Shown: positions 19,997 through 30,942 of the stretch, piece after piece
Layout: each line of letters starts with the position of its first letter
How positions within the stretch are numbered: position 1 is the first letter of the stretch
DNA from: Eutreptiella sp. 'Long Island Sound 2002'
Taxonomy: Eukaryota > Euglenozoa > Euglenophyceae > Eutreptiales > Eutreptiaceae
DNA: 64,000 bases
Assembly (NCBI GenBank): GCA_964036045.1
Contig: OZ038378.1
Coordinates: 43,277,228 to 43,341,227, forward strand
Direction: 5' to 3'
Notes under the pieces: generated by a model
Told to the model about the DNA's origin: nothing
The model's input: the letters and a program-made list of their open reading frames with translations, nothing else
The model's database searches: none
Translations under genes and position numbers: made by a program

Positions 19997-20908
19997 TCAG
20001 ACATACCAGAACGGGTGCCCGGCGTGTCGCCCTCGCGCGCACAGGCCTTCCCGGAGCCACCGTAGGGGCATCTGGTTCACCACCTCCGCCGCGCCCGCGG
20101 GGACCCCCGTAGTCCGCTCGCGATCCGCGTGTCGCAGGAGGTGGAGGATGACTTCGGTGTCCACGGTGTGGACCCGTGGTCGGTGGGCGCCGTATTGCAG
20201 GGGGAGGGAGGCGGCCACCCCCTCCCCGTCGGGCACCGTGCCCGGGATGGCCACCGCCCACGTGCGGGTGAGGTCGGCAGCGAAAGCAACGCTGGTCGCG
20301 TGTTTGCAGGGTCCGCCCCCTGACGCGTCGGAAGAGGTGTGGACCCAGGCCTGCGGGATCAAGTAGTACCCGGTGGGGCTGAGCCGACCCGCGTTGAGGT
20401 CGGCGGAGTGCCACCGGACGTCGGGGTGGTACGGGGTCAGTTGGTCCACGCTCAGCGACTTGGTGTCGCTGGGGCTGATCGCCGGGTGGTCGTGCAGCCG
20501 GATTTCCGCTCCGGTGATCGTGCTTGCCCAAGACCGGAGTGCCGTCACATGTTCCTTGAGCCACGCCGGGCCTCCGCGCTGGTGCACCACAAGGTGTCCC
20601 TTGTCCTCCGGCTGGTCCTCCAGCGCGTGCACTGCCATGTGTTGGTCGTGCGGCACCTCCGTAGCTACCAGCAGGGTGGTGCCACGAGGGAGTCCACGGG
20701 GCCTGGGCTGGCCTGCCCCAACCTGCACTATTACCCACTCGGCCTGGAGCTGCGCTTGCCCCGCCGCTTGGGTGCTATGGTCGTCCGTGGTCACCAACCA
20801 CACCGGCATTGGCGCGTCGGGCCGGGGGCGCAGGGGCTCGGGCCAAGCCACATTCGCGTTAGGCTCTCGGTGCTCGCTTTCCGCGAGTACGTCGTGGATG
20901 ATGTCCAT
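19997..20908 (-). CDS. LINE-1 RNase H domain
   Basis: The frame carries RNase H landmarks: VHTSSDASGGG (first Asp), VPDGEGVAAS (Glu) and HTVDTEVILHLL (second Asp). The last motif lies past the TGA at 19997. It overlaps the end of the RT frame (24473-20859), so the join near 20,980 needs a frameshift, in a G-rich run. RNase H removes the RNA strand after target-primed reverse transcription. Confidence 0.7.
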   Translation of the reverse strand: MDIIHDVLAESEHREPNANVAWPEPLRPRPDAPMPVWLVTTDDHSTQAAGQAQLQAEWVIVQVGAGQPRPRGLPRGTTLLVATEVPHDQHMAVHALEDQPEDKGHLVVHQRGGPAWLKEHVTALRSWASTITGAEIRLHDHPAISPSDTKSLSVDQLTPYHPDVRWHSADLNAGRLSPTGYYLIPQAWVHTSSDASGGGPCKHATSVAFAADLTRTWAVAIPGTVPDGEGVAASLPLQYGAHRPRVHTVDTEVILHLLRHADRERTTGVPAGAAEVVNQMPLRWLREGLCARGRHAGHPFWYV

Positions 20909-23900
20909 GAGGGCCGCCGGCGGGTGGTACGCCGCCCCCTGTGTGGGGGGGGATAGGCTGCCCAGGCGGCGGTAGCCCCCGACGTGGAGGTGCAGGCCGT
21001 CCAGGGGTCACCCGTGGGCCGGTGTGGGCATCCTGCTTAGCCCTCGTGGGGTGGAAGAGTCTCAGGCGGGCGTCCCGTGTGCCGGTGGTGTGGAAGAGGT
21101 GGACCAAGGCGTCGCGCCATCCGGGATGATTGGTGGGATCCTGCTCGCGGCGGCAACAGTGGAGGTGTTCATTGGCGCATGGGTTGAGGCATTCCCGCAC
21201 CGCCGTCGGCCACGGGTCGTCGTTGTCGAGGAGGGGGTGGCGTCGTCCGTGGAGCCCATGCCACGGCATTGTGTGCGGCACCGTCAGGGGGCACGTGTCG
21301 CGGTGCCGCAGCTTGACGGTGCGCAGCGTGACGATGTTGCCCGGTGGGGACTGTAGTTGGACGTGGGCCGCCCCGGGGCACGCGATGGGGTTGTAGAGCC
21401 CCACTCCCAGGGCGGCCAGGGCCCGGGGTATGCAGTGGACCCAGTCACCTCCCGCTAGAGTTGCGAATTCGGGGACGGGGTAGTGCACCTCGGGGCATAT
21501 TCCATGCGCGACGGCTATTTCCCAGAACATCTTGGTGACGTCGCCGCGCACGGAGGTTGAGCGGTGGTGGACGAGTGTACCCACGAGGGCCACAGCTGCC
21601 TGCTGGCACCGCGTTGGTACCCGTGTGAGCCCCAGGGTCCGGTCATCCTGCAGGCTGTCCCGCGAGGCGTCGAAGGCGTACCACGCCCTGTCCTTCGCGA
21701 CCTGGACCTTGACGTGGTCCAGGTGGCGCGTGGTGTCGGAGTCGTCGGCGATGAAAGGGGCGACGTACTGTGTCACCCCACCGAGGATCGCCAGGATGAC
21801 GTCCTGCACCACTCTTGGTTGCGCGAGGGTGTTGAGGCACCAGTGGTGCACCGCCGCCAGGCGCAGGCGGTGTTTGCGCTGCAGGGACAACTCCCCGTCC
21901 GGCTGCAGCTGGAGTCCCAGGTAGGGGACGGAGTCCGCCGCTGGTACCCAGTGCCATGGGTTTTCCAGGTGGGGACAGAGGCGCAGCTGCAGGCCCGGCA
22001 CCCCCTCCGTGGTGGCCATGGCGCACTTGGGGGGGTTGAGCTCCATGCCCATCATCCCCAGGTACGCGGCCACCGCCTCCACGTTCTCGACGAAATGCTG
22101 CAGCGTGTGGGCCACTACCAGCAGGTCGTCGATGTAGGCCTGGATGAGGCCCTGCTCGGCCCCTCCCGGCGGGCGCAGGCGGTGCCCCTGCGCCCTGAGC
22201 AGGGGCTCCAGGAGGAGCGCGTACAGCAGGGGGCTCTCGGGGTTGCCCTGCCTGACGCCGCTCAGCCTGGCGCACGTGTGGAGGAGGAGCAGGAGGTCGA
22301 TGACCTCCGGCGGGACGGAGAGGTTGCGCAGGATGAGGTGGAGGGCGCGGTGCAGGGCGGTGTCGAAGGCCTTGCGGGCGTCGAAGGAGAAAACGTAGTT
22401 GGGCCTTCCCCGTTGCAGCTGCTGCTGCGCCAAGAACAGTCGGGGGCCTGTGTTGGAGCCAGGGAGGACCCCTTGCTGCCAGTCGCTGACCACTCCGTGC
22501 CGTGTGAGCACTTCCGTGATGCGCTGGGTGAGGTGGGCCGTGAGCAGCTTCATTTCCAGCTGGCCCAGGGCTATGGGCCTGTAGTCGTCCAGTCTGGCAG
22601 AGCCCAGTACCTTCTGGCTGAGACAGATGTGCGCGTCCCTCCAGTGCATCGGTGGCGGGGCGCCGCTGAGAATGGCCGGGTAGGAGTGGACCAGGAGCCA
22701 CTGGACAGGTGCCGGGAGGGCCTTGATGAAACGGGCCTCCACGTGGTTGGGACCTGGGGCCTTGCCATCGGCCTTGTCCAGGGCCGACTGCAGGTCCTGC
22801 ATGGAGTACTGCTGGACCTGTGTCCAGGCCCCGTCAGGGACCCGGGGGACATGGCGGCCGAGGACCGCCTGGAAGCCTGGGAGGTCCACCGGGCGTTTGT
22901 CATACAGTTCCCGCCAGAAGGCGCAAACTGCGAACATCACATCGTCGGCCTCTGTGAGGAGCGTTTGGGTGTTGGGGACCCCCACGTTCCAGAGGCCTGA
23001 CGGGCCCGGGGCCTCGACCTCTATGGCTCCCCGCACGGCTTTCCACTGCTGGGCGATGTCGGGGGCGTGGCGGTGCCAGAAGTCCTTGGGGGCGCGCTTG
23101 CGGTCTGCGGCCAGGAGTGCACGGAGTTGGCGGATGTCCTGTTTGTGGGCGGCTGCTTGCTTCTCCAGCTCCTCCTGTAGTTGGCCCTGTGTGGTCAGGC
23201 GGAACCCGGGCGACGCACTTCGCAGCTCCTCCGCGAGCCGGAGCGCCACCTCGGACCGGATGCCATGCCGTGCCGCGTCGGCCTGGTACGCCGCCGGCGC
23301 GCACGCTGCCAGGGTGTCATAGCGGAGGACCCCCGCCTGGAGCCGCTTTCCGCTCTCCGGGGGGTCCCCCTTCGCCAGGTCCGTTCCCGCCGGGGGCGGC
23401 TGCCGGCGTCTGACCACAGGCGCTAGGGCGTCATGCGCCGTGTGGAGGTGTTTTAACACCTTGTCAACCGCGGCCGCGGGCATGGACACGTAGGCGTGCT
23501 GCTCTGCGGGACCCAGCCAGGGCGCCAGGGAGGGTTCATCCTGCGCGGCGGTGACCGCCGCCCACAGGCAGTGTCCGACAGGCGCGGCCTCGGCATCGTA
23601 CGGGAGGAGGCGGCCCTCCGTGTGGCTGTAGGGGGTGGGCATTGCCGCGCGCCCTGCTGCGTTCAGGAGGCCTGGCAGGGCCAGGCGGACCGGGAGGTGG
23701 TCCGAGCCGATCACCTGGGGGTGTGCCATGCGGCGTGCCCAGACGCTTTCCCGCAGGGACCACGGCAGGAGGGGTTCGTTGACCAGGAAGGTGTCCACCC
23801 TGTGCCGAGACGGGTGGAGCGTGGGGGTCATGTCCTCCTCTCCGCCTGCCGTGGCCCTCCGGAAACCGCAGGCCTCCCAGCCCGCGCCGAAGTGCTCTGT

Positions 23901-24473
23901 GGCCGGGTTGGAGGTTGCATCCATGTAGACGTTGGTGTCAGCCGCGATGACCACCGGGTGTCTCCCACTGAGGCTGCGTGCCCTGGCATACATTTGTATG
24001 TCGGCCCAGAACGCCGCCCGTCCCGCCGACGGGGAGCAGCCTGCTTGCGGCCCGTGGACGTTGATGAGGGTCAGGCCTCCCCCGTCCGTGCGGATCTCCA
24101 GGGCCGCGGCCTTCCCGGGGACAATTTCCGTGGAACTGAGCACCTCTTGCTCCGCCACGTACTTGCTGCTGACCGCAGTGAGGAGCCCCCCCCCTCTCGA
24201 GGTGGAAGTGGCTCCCGTCTCCGCCAGCCGGCTGCTAAAGAAGGGGGTGTACCCCTTGTCCCGGAGCGCCGGGGCCACAGCATCTCCCGCGCCCGGGTGG
24301 CAATCCCTGTTTCCTGGAGGATGATGGCAAATCCCACCTCCTGGGGTAGCATGCCGGTGATGAGGTGCTCCTTGTCGGTACAGGCCGCCGGCCCCGGGCG
24401 CCGCCGGAGCGTGTGCCGGAGGGACAGGTCTGGCGGGACGAGGCCGTTGCGCAGGTTCCATGAAAGGAGCCAT
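20859..24473 (-). CDS. LINE-1 ORF2: APE endonuclease (C-terminal part) and reverse transcriptase
   Basis: A 1204-residue frame. The first about 35 residues are probably out of frame; the real endonuclease start is in 24490-24071. Endonuclease motifs: AADTNVYMD, SRHRVDTFLV and GSDHLPVRLAL (complete SDH). RT motifs: DYRPIALGQLEMK, FSFDARKAFDTALHR, LSGVRQGNPESPLLYALLL and the catalytic AYIDDLLVV at residues 779-787 (Y780; codons 22136-22125). This is the APE-clade LINE architecture: nick the target, then prime reverse transcription. The ORF ends in a frame-shifted Pro/Gly tail around 20859-21000. Confidence 0.88.
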   Translation of the reverse strand: MAPFMEPAQRPRPARPVPPAHAPAAPGAGGLYRQGAPHHRHATPGGGICHHPPGNRDCHPGAGDAVAPALRDKGYTPFFSSRLAETGATSTSRGGGLLTAVSSKYVAEQEVLSSTEIVPGKAAALEIRTDGGGLTLINVHGPQAGCSPSAGRAAFWADIQMYARARSLSGRHPVVIAADTNVYMDATSNPATEHFGAGWEACGFRRATAGGEEDMTPTLHPSRHRVDTFLVNEPLLPWSLRESVWARRMAHPQVIGSDHLPVRLALPGLLNAAGRAAMPTPYSHTEGRLLPYDAEAAPVGHCLWAAVTAAQDEPSLAPWLGPAEQHAYVSMPAAAVDKVLKHLHTAHDALAPVVRRRQPPPAGTDLAKGDPPESGKRLQAGVLRYDTLAACAPAAYQADAARHGIRSEVALRLAEELRSASPGFRLTTQGQLQEELEKQAAAHKQDIRQLRALLAADRKRAPKDFWHRHAPDIAQQWKAVRGAIEVEAPGPSGLWNVGVPNTQTLLTEADDVMFAVCAFWRELYDKRPVDLPGFQAVLGRHVPRVPDGAWTQVQQYSMQDLQSALDKADGKAPGPNHVEARFIKALPAPVQWLLVHSYPAILSGAPPPMHWRDAHICLSQKVLGSARLDDYRPIALGQLEMKLLTAHLTQRITEVLTRHGVVSDWQQGVLPGSNTGPRLFLAQQQLQRGRPNYVFSFDARKAFDTALHRALHLILRNLSVPPEVIDLLLLLHTCARLSGVRQGNPESPLLYALLLEPLLRAQGHRLRPPGGAEQGLIQAYIDDLLVVAHTLQHFVENVEAVAAYLGMMGMELNPPKCAMATTEGVPGLQLRLCPHLENPWHWVPAADSVPYLGLQLQPDGELSLQRKHRLRLAAVHHWCLNTLAQPRVVQDVILAILGGVTQYVAPFIADDSDTTRHLDHVKVQVAKDRAWYAFDASRDSLQDDRTLGLTRVPTRCQQAAVALVGTLVHHRSTSVRGDVTKMFWEIAVAHGICPEVHYPVPEFATLAGGDWVHCIPRALAALGVGLYNPIACPGAAHVQLQSPPGNIVTLRTVKLRHRDTCPLTVPHTMPWHGLHGRRHPLLDNDDPWPTAVRECLNPCANEHLHCCRREQDPTNHPGWRDALVHLFHTTGTRDARLRLFHPTRAKQDAHTGPRVTPGRPAPPRRGLPPPGQPIPPHTGGGVPPAGGPHGHHPRRTRGKRAPRA

Positions 24474-24490
24474 AGGGCGTCATCCGCCAT
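24071..24490 (-). CDS. LINE-1 APE endonuclease N-terminus (other frame)
   Basis: It starts MADDALWLLSWNLRNG and contains GFAIILQETG, which are the N-terminal strand and the metal-binding Glu motif of exonuclease-endonuclease-phosphatase domains. Protein continuity then passes to the 24473-20859 frame near 24,260. A one-base indel must therefore separate the two frames, in a GC-rich stretch. Met at 24490 is a plausible true start of ORF2. Confidence 0.7.
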   Translation of the reverse strand: MADDALWLLSWNLRNGLVPPDLSLRHTLRRRPGPAACTDKEHLITGMLPQEVGFAIILQETGIATRAREMLWPRRSGTRGTPPSLAAGWRRREPLPPREGGGSSLRSAASTWRSKRCSVPRKLSPGRPRPWRSARTGEA

Positions 24491-25248
24491 GTCCTCCTGG
24501 AGTCAGCCGTCCCGCATCGGCATCGCCGCCGGGTCCGCTGGAGCAGCCAGGGCTCTCCTGGGTGCGCCGGGGCCATGGGGTGCGGAGAGCCTGTTCCCAG
24601 CGGGGCCCACAGGGGGGCCAGGGGGGCCAGCCCCGCGGGGATGGACCCTTGTTGGGCCGCACCGCTGCTCCCCGGGGCCGCTTTGGGTGCCTTCTCATCA
24701 CCGTCTGCGTGGTCCGCCGCCTGGGGCGGGGGGCGACGGGCGTACAGGGCGTGCCATGGGGACCTCCGTGCCCTCCCTTGCAGGATGTTGGAGGCCGCCT
24801 CCTTGTCGTCCAGCGGGGCTGCAGCGTGCACTGCGTGCCACGCCAGGTGTTCCAGCATTACCCCGCTTGTGTAGTACTTGTCTGCACACAGGGGGCATTT
24901 CGTTGGTTCCGTGGCCCCTCTCGCCAGGGGGAATGACACAGACTTCCGGATGGCGCCGGACGTCGCTGGTTCTAAGGGCAGGTTCGCCAGTGGAACCGTG
25001 TGTGGCGCCAACGCGCGGCCCGCGGCCGCCGCATCGAGGCATCCTGTCGCGGGCGCGGGCCCGAGACTCCGGACGGCATCGCGCTGCGCGTCTGCCTGCG
25101 GCCACGCTTGCCAGTGCGTGGAGCTGATTGGGCGGTCGGGTTTGCCCCTCCATCGCAAGTCGTGGAAGGCTTGTAGCCAGTGGTACACTGTAGTCGGGAC
25201 CGCCAGCTGGAGCTCTAGGTCGGCAGGGTGCGCACCTGCCGGCCACAC
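24491..25248 (-). CDS. LINE-1 ORF with C2H2 zinc finger
   Basis: The frame opens upstream of 25248 (the first codon shown there is GTG) and runs to 24235, overlapping ORF2. It contains TKCPLCADKYYTSG...LEHLAWHAVHA, a classical C2H2 finger (CX2CX12HX3H). Upstream it reads VYHWLQAFHDLRWRG. Such fingers in N-terminal LINE proteins are thought to bind nucleic acid. Past 24,700 it becomes Pro/Ala/Gly-rich and probably out of frame. Confidence 0.6.
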
Positions 25249-26294
25249 CCCAAGCCTCGCCGCCCGGGCGTGTCCTTCAGCCAGACCTGGAGCAGGAGGG
25301 CGTGGTGTTCGCCCTCCTGTAGCGACTTGACGATCATGCGGGTACAGTCCGCCACGCGGACCACGGCTTCGGGCCCCGGCAGGCGCTCAGGGTCGCAGAC
25401 GACGATGTGCGCGTCAGCGGGGCTGAACATGCAGACCACCCACTGTGGGTTCTGCTGTCCCCGTTGGGCCACCGCCAGGGTAGCCGCCGGGCAGGCGTGC
25501 GTGATTGGCCCCGCGTGGAGGTCCGGGACGTCCGTGGCCCTGATGGCGTCCCCCTGCCACGCAGCCCGTGGATGCTCCTCCTGGTCGGGGCTCCACACCA
25601 GTGCAGGGGGGTTGACCCATCTCGGTTTCTGCCTCTTGTTGGGGGCGCTGACGGTGTGTAGCAGGACTGCTAGCGGCCAGGGGTTCGCCAACATATAGTA
25701 GGCCTGGGTGGGCGCCTGCTGCCAGTCGACATGGGGCAGGGGCCGGAATGCCCCTTGCCTGGCGGTGCTGTGCCAGACAGTCCACCGGCCCCCGGCCAGG
25801 ACGTGCAACCGGTACCCTCCCGCGTGGCCGTGCAGGATGGCCTGGTAGCCTGCCGTCTGCAGCACCAGTGCCTCCCCCTGCTGAGGCCCGGGAGGGGGTG
25901 TGCCTCCACCAGCATCCCAGACGCGGGTTCGCCCGCAGAGTGCGGCGTGCCACGGGTGGGTTGCATCGCGCTGCGGCCCTTGTATGCTTTCCGCAATCTG
26001 CGCCGGGCCGTGGTGGTGGACGAAGCTCTCCCCGCCGTCTGCCAGCAGCGCCGCCGCGACTACGTATAGCTGCTCTGCCGTGAGGGGTGCCGTCGGCGCG
26101 TGCGTTGCGGCCAGCTGGCGGTGCTGCGTGTCGCGGCAGGAGACGTGGGGCAGCAGTTGCGCCGGCCACGCCGCCAAGGGACCCATGGTGACGGCCGCGA
26201 CCGCGGACGCCAGCGCCGTGCGGTCTGCTGGCCTGTACTGCCTGAGCCCTGTGGTATCTCTGGCGAGGTGCCTGCAGGCCGCTGTCCAGGCCAC
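25215..26294 (-). CDS. LINE-1 N-terminal ORF part, unrecognised
   Basis: 359 residues of well-structured protein (AQLLPHVSCRDTQHRQLA, GYQAILHGHAGGYRLHVL, NPQWVVCMFSPADAHIVVCD). The last motif vaguely recalls the HW...D strand of C48/OTU-type cysteine proteases, but the His is absent and I do not claim it. It probably continues into the C2H2 frame through a frameshift around 25,240. Confidence 0.5.
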   Translation of the reverse strand: MAWTAACRHLARDTTGLRQYRPADRTALASAVAAVTMGPLAAWPAQLLPHVSCRDTQHRQLAATHAPTAPLTAEQLYVVAAALLADGGESFVHHHGPAQIAESIQGPQRDATHPWHAALCGRTRVWDAGGGTPPPGPQQGEALVLQTAGYQAILHGHAGGYRLHVLAGGRWTVWHSTARQGAFRPLPHVDWQQAPTQAYYMLANPWPLAVLLHTVSAPNKRQKPRWVNPPALVWSPDQEEHPRAAWQGDAIRATDVPDLHAGPITHACPAATLAVAQRGQQNPQWVVCMFSPADAHIVVCDPERLPGPEAVVRVADCTRMIVKSLQEGEHHALLLQVWLKDTPGRRGLGCGRQVRTLPT

Positions 26295-26299
26295 TGCTC

Positions 26300-27513
26300 C
26301 GCAGTTCGTGAAGTCCGGTTCGGCACCATCCGCGCCGTTGCTTCCCCTTTGCTGTACTGTGGTGGCTGTGTCGAGCGGGGGGCCCTGCTGCAGCGCCTCT
26401 GGGCCTGCCCCGGCAAGAGGACGGGCGGGACCGGCTGCGGGAAGCTCTGCGCGCCTTGGCCTTCGGGTGCGTGTGGTACGGGTTTCGCCGGCGGTGCTCC
26501 AGGGGCACCCCGGGTAGTAGGAGGAGTTGGTGTAGGTACCAATGGCCTTGCGCGGCGGACGGGTTGCCGAGCGTTAGCCACTGTTCCACCACGCCTCCTC
26601 GGTGCGCGGCCTCGACGCGGCGCTGCAAACCCAGGCGGCCCAGGCGGTCGAACGTGCCCGCGGGTGGAATGTGGGTCTGCGGTTCAGCACCCGCAGCGGC
26701 TCCAGCGCCAGGTCTAGCGACTCGTCGTTGAGCTGCTCCGTGAGAGCCGACGCCCTGTGCAGGGCGTGGCGGACCCCAGGTGTGGGGGCCGTGAGCTGTT
26801 CCAGCACCAGCCCCGGCGGGTACCGTGCACTCGGGTTTGTTAGCCACTCCCTGGTGTGGCTCAGCATGGCCGTGTTGGGGGGCCAAGGAGGGGAACGCCC
26901 GTAGGAGGCGGTGGCACGCCTGCGGCGATCGCATGGGCTGTGGGGCCGCCGCTGTAATCCACCTGCACGCCGTGCCGGGCACGATCACCCCCCATTCCAC
27001 GGTCCCCATGCCCTCGGCGTGGAGTAGCGCCTGGCCATGGACCAGGGGGAAATAGGGGCTCGGGCGCCCGCCCTCTTACCTCCACCGTACCCAGGCCGCC
27101 CCCGCCTGCAGGCTGCGGAGCAGGGCCACGCCGGGGAGGAGCGGCTGCGGGAAAGCCCCCTTGACGGCTTGAGTGGCATGGGCCAGGGTGCCCATGGGCA
27201 AATACCACAACGGGAGGACCCAGGGGCCCGGCAGCGGTTGCGCCTCCCCTGCGTCCCATCGCCACTCGGAGTCTGGCGGGGCGGCCGGGACCGTGCCCGT
27301 CTGCAGGAAGTGGCGTGCCCTCTTGTCGGGGTGCCTTTGGAGGGTTGCCGCGAGGCTGAACCCCTCTGCCGCGGGTGCCACTGGGAGGCCGCCCCGGAGC
27401 CTGCGCCAGGGGTAATCTTGGTCGGCCGGCCAGGTGTGGAGGTCCCGGGCTATTTCTTCCGCGGTTCCTGTGGGGGCGTCCTCCGGCGCCAGGTGCCACA
27501 TGACGGTGAGCAC
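26300..27513 (-). CDS. LINE-1 N-terminal ORF fragments, unrecognised
   Basis: 27513-27076 gives protein-like sequence (MWHLAPEDAPTGTAEEIARD, WVLPLWYLPMGTLAHATQ) and then stops. The interval 27076-26300 has no single convincing frame. A GC-rich minus frame at 26867-26574 (ALTEQLNDESLDLALEPLRV) may carry part of it. I read this as the middle of ORF1, broken by indels. Confidence 0.4.
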
Positions 27514-27531
27514 CGCCCACGTGGAGAAGGG

Positions 27532-28099
27532 TCACGCCCGTGGGGGGGTGTACACCCGGATGGTCCACTGTGGGCGCGCCCGCCGCACGCGGGATGTGTG
27601 GAGCATCTCTCGGACCATGTCTGCCGCCAGGACCAGCACAATTCCCGAGGGCTCCACAATGATCCCCTCTGTGGGTCCGCCGTGGCGACCCCAGATGTGC
27701 AAGGCCACTGCCGCTTGTCCCGCGTGGGCGACTCGGTCGACGGCCTCTTGGATGTTCACGCTGCCGCATGCGGTCTCATCCAGGATCCAGCCCTGCTCCA
27801 CCCCGTAGCGTAGGGCAGCGCGTGCGGCCGCGCGTCCCACCTCGGGCAGCGCTCCGTCATCGGGGCCAGGCTCGGGGTGCTGTTTGGGGCACCGGCCTTC
27901 GCCGGTGCAGTGGCCCCTGTTTCCACGCGGGGCAGAGGGTGGGCACGCTGCCCGCCGGTGGCGCAGGTCCCGCGGGCGTGCTGCCCGTGGAGGGCTCAGG
28001 TATTTCCTCCGGGTCGGAGTCCGTGCCAGCGTCCTCTTGTGCTGCGTTCAGCGTTGGGGATTGGGGGCGTGTTTTGCGTGGGGCCGCGGGTTCCGCCAT
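27532..28099 (-). CDS. LINE-1 ORF1 N-terminus
   Basis: MAEPAAPRKTRPQSPTLNAA opens at 28099 (ATG 28099-28097), immediately downstream of the 5' tandem array on the LINE strand. It is acidic and Ser/Pro-rich up to 27857, then passes to frame 27840-27532 (YGVEQGWILDETACGSVN, QAAVALHIWGRHGG, PQWTIRVYTPP). A G7 run near 27541-27547 lies at the frame's end and may be an indel. No family recognised. Confidence 0.5.
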
Positions 28100-30924
28100 T
28101 GTTGTGTCGCTGTGCCTAAGAGCAGGGAGTGGGGTGTGGGTTTCCCGTGGCTGGTGCACGTGCTGTGGGCGCGGCAGGGCGTGGGTCGAGGAGCTCGTAC
28201 GCCGGTTCCGCGGGCCGGCATTCGTGTGTGCGTGTGGGCACTAGGTTCTCCCCCCCGGCGGTCCGTGGCGGCCCCGTTGCGAGGGGCGTCCGAGGCCGGG
28301 CGCTCTCCTTCCTCCGGCTGCCCTCCTCCTGGTGGCTGTTTCGCCCGCTGCCCACGTGCTGTGGGCAACGGTGTGCGGGTACGGGATACAGCGCTGTCCC
28401 CGTGGCCCGTATTCCCTGTGTTCCTCAGGGGCGGGCAGCCGGGGCTTCGCGGCCCGCGTGTCCGTTGTGAGGGGCGTCTGCGGTCAAGCGCTCCCCCTCC
28501 CCCGACTGTCCGCCCTCTGGGCGGGCTGTCGGGGTCAGTCATCCACTCTTGCTGTTAGCGCGGGTGTGCGGGTGTGGGGGCACGACACTGTCCCCTCGGC
28601 TTGCATGCCCGTGTGGGGGCCGCGCTCCACGGGGGTGGTGGGGGCCGTCCCTGAGGGGATGGCCCGCCACCGTTGCAAGGGGCGTCTGGTGTCAGGCGCT
28701 GTCCCTCCCCCGGTCACCCGCCCTCTGGGCGGGCCGTCGGGGTCCGCCACCCTTATGCTGTGGGCGCGGGTTTGCGGGTGTTGGGGCCCAACACTGTCCC
28801 CTTGGCCTGCATGCCCTGTGGGGGCTGCGTGCCGCGGGGGTGGTCGGGGGCCGTCCCCGGGGGGGGTGGCCTGCCACCGTTGTGAGGGGCGTCTGGTGTC
28901 AGGCGCTGTCCCTCCCCCGGCCCCCTGTCCTCTGGGGCGGGCAGCCGGGGTTCCGCGACCCGTGTGTCCCGGGTGCGGTCGGTGCGGGCGTGGGGACCCA
29001 GCACCAGACCCACAGCGTGCGCCTATGCGGGCCGGCGTTGCTCTCTGTGGGGGTGGCGGAAGGGCGTCCCAGGGGGGGGTGCCTTCCACAGTTGTGAGGA
29101 GCGTCTGAGGTCAGGCACTCCCCCTCCCCCGACTGCCCGCCCACTGGGCGGGCTGTTGGGGTCCGCCACCCACGTGCTGTGGGCGCGGGTGTGTGGGTGT
29201 GGGGGCCCAACACTGTCCCTTTTGGCCTGCATGCCCTGTGGGGGCTGCGTGCCGCAGTGTTTGTTGGGGGGCCGTCCCCGGGGGGGGTGGCCTGCCATCG
29301 TTGTGAGGGGCGCCTGGTGTCAGGCGCTGTCCCTCCCCCGGCTGCCGGTCTTCTCGGGCGGGCGGCCCGAGTTCCGCGACCCGTGTGTCCCGGCTGCGGT
29401 CGGTGCGGGCGTGGGGACCCAGCACCGGCCCCACAGCGTGCGCCCTTGCCGGCCGGCGTTGCTCGCAGTGGGGGTGGTGGGAGGGCCTCCCCGGGGGGGG
29501 TGCCTTCCACCGTTGTGAGGGGCGTCTGAGGTCAGGCGCTCCCCCTCCCCCGACTGCCCGCCCACTGAGCGGGCTGTTCGGGTCCGCCACCCACGTGCTG
29601 CGGGCGCCGGCGTGTGGATGTGGGGGCCCATCACGGTCCCCTTGGCCTGCATGCCCTGTGGGGGCTGCGTGCCGTGGGGGTGGTGGGGGGCCGTCACCGG
29701 GGGGGGTGGCCTGCCACCGTTGTCAGGGGCGTCTGGTGTCAGGCGCTGTCCCTCCCCCGGCCGCCCGTCCTCTGGGGCGGGCAGCGGGGGTTCCGAGACC
29801 CGTGTGTCCCGGGTGCTGTCGGTGCGGGCGTGGGGACCCAGCACCAGCCCCACAGCGTGCGCCCTTGTGGGCCGGCGTTGCTCGCTGTGGGGGTGGCGGG
29901 AGGGCGTCCCCGGGGGGGGTGCCTTCCGCCGTTGTGAGGGGCGTCTGAGGTCAGGCGCTCCCCCTCCCCCAAACTGCCCACCCACTCGGCGGGCTGTTCG
30001 GGTCCGCCACCCACGTGCTGCGGGCGCGGGCGTGTGGATGTGGCGGGCCAACACTGTCCCTTTGGCCTGCATGCCCTGTGGGGGCTGCGTGCCGTGGGGG
30101 TGGTGGGGGGACGTCCCCGGGGGGGGGGTGGCCTGCCACCGTTGTGAGGGGCGTCTGGTGTCACGCGCTGTCCCTCTCCCGGCCGTCCGTCCTCTGGGGC
30201 GGGTAGCCGGGGTTCTGCGACCCGTGTGTCCCGGGTGCGGTTGGTGCGGGCGTGGGGACCGAGCACCGGCCCCACAGCGTGCTCCCTGCGGGCCGGCGTT
30301 GCTCGCTGTGGGGGTGGCGGGAGGGCGTCCCCGGGGGGGGTGCCTTCCACCATCATGATGGGCGTCTGAGGTCAGGCGCTCCTCTCCCCCGGCTGCCCGC
30401 CCACTGGGCGGGTTGTTGGGGTCCGTCACCCGCGTGCTGCGGGCGCAGGCGTGTGCGTGTGGGGGCCCATCACTGTCCCCTTGGCCTGTATGCCCTGTGG
30501 GGGCTGCGTGCCGCGGGGGTCGTGGGGGGCTGTCCCCGGGGGGGCCGGCCCGCCACCGGTGTGAGGGGCGTCTGGTGTCAGGCGCTGTCCCTCCCCCGGC
30601 CACCCGTCCTCTGGGGCGGGCAGCCGGGGTTCCGCGACCCGTGTGTCCCGGGTGCGGTCGGTGCGGGCGTGGGACCCAGCAACGGTCCCACAGCGTGCGC
30701 TCTTGCGGGCCGGCTTTGCTCGCTGTGGGGGTGGGGGAAGGGCGTTCCCGGGGGGCTGCCTTCCACAATTGTGAGGGGCGTCTGTGGTCAGGCGCTCCCC
30801 CTCCTCGAATTGCCCGCCCACTGGCGGGCTGTTGGGGTCCGCCACCCACATGCTGTGGGCGCGGGTGTGTCGGTGTGGGGGCCCAACACTGTCCCCTTGG
30901 CCTGCATGCCCTTTGGGGGCTGCA

Positions 30925-30942
30925 TGCCGCGGGGATGGTGGG
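30925..30942. repeat. Target-site duplication, left copy
   Basis: TGCCGCGGGGATGGTGGG is identical to 31226-31243 and belongs to the interrupted 420-bp array unit. It marks a clean LINE-type integration of the SINE. Confidence 0.9.
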
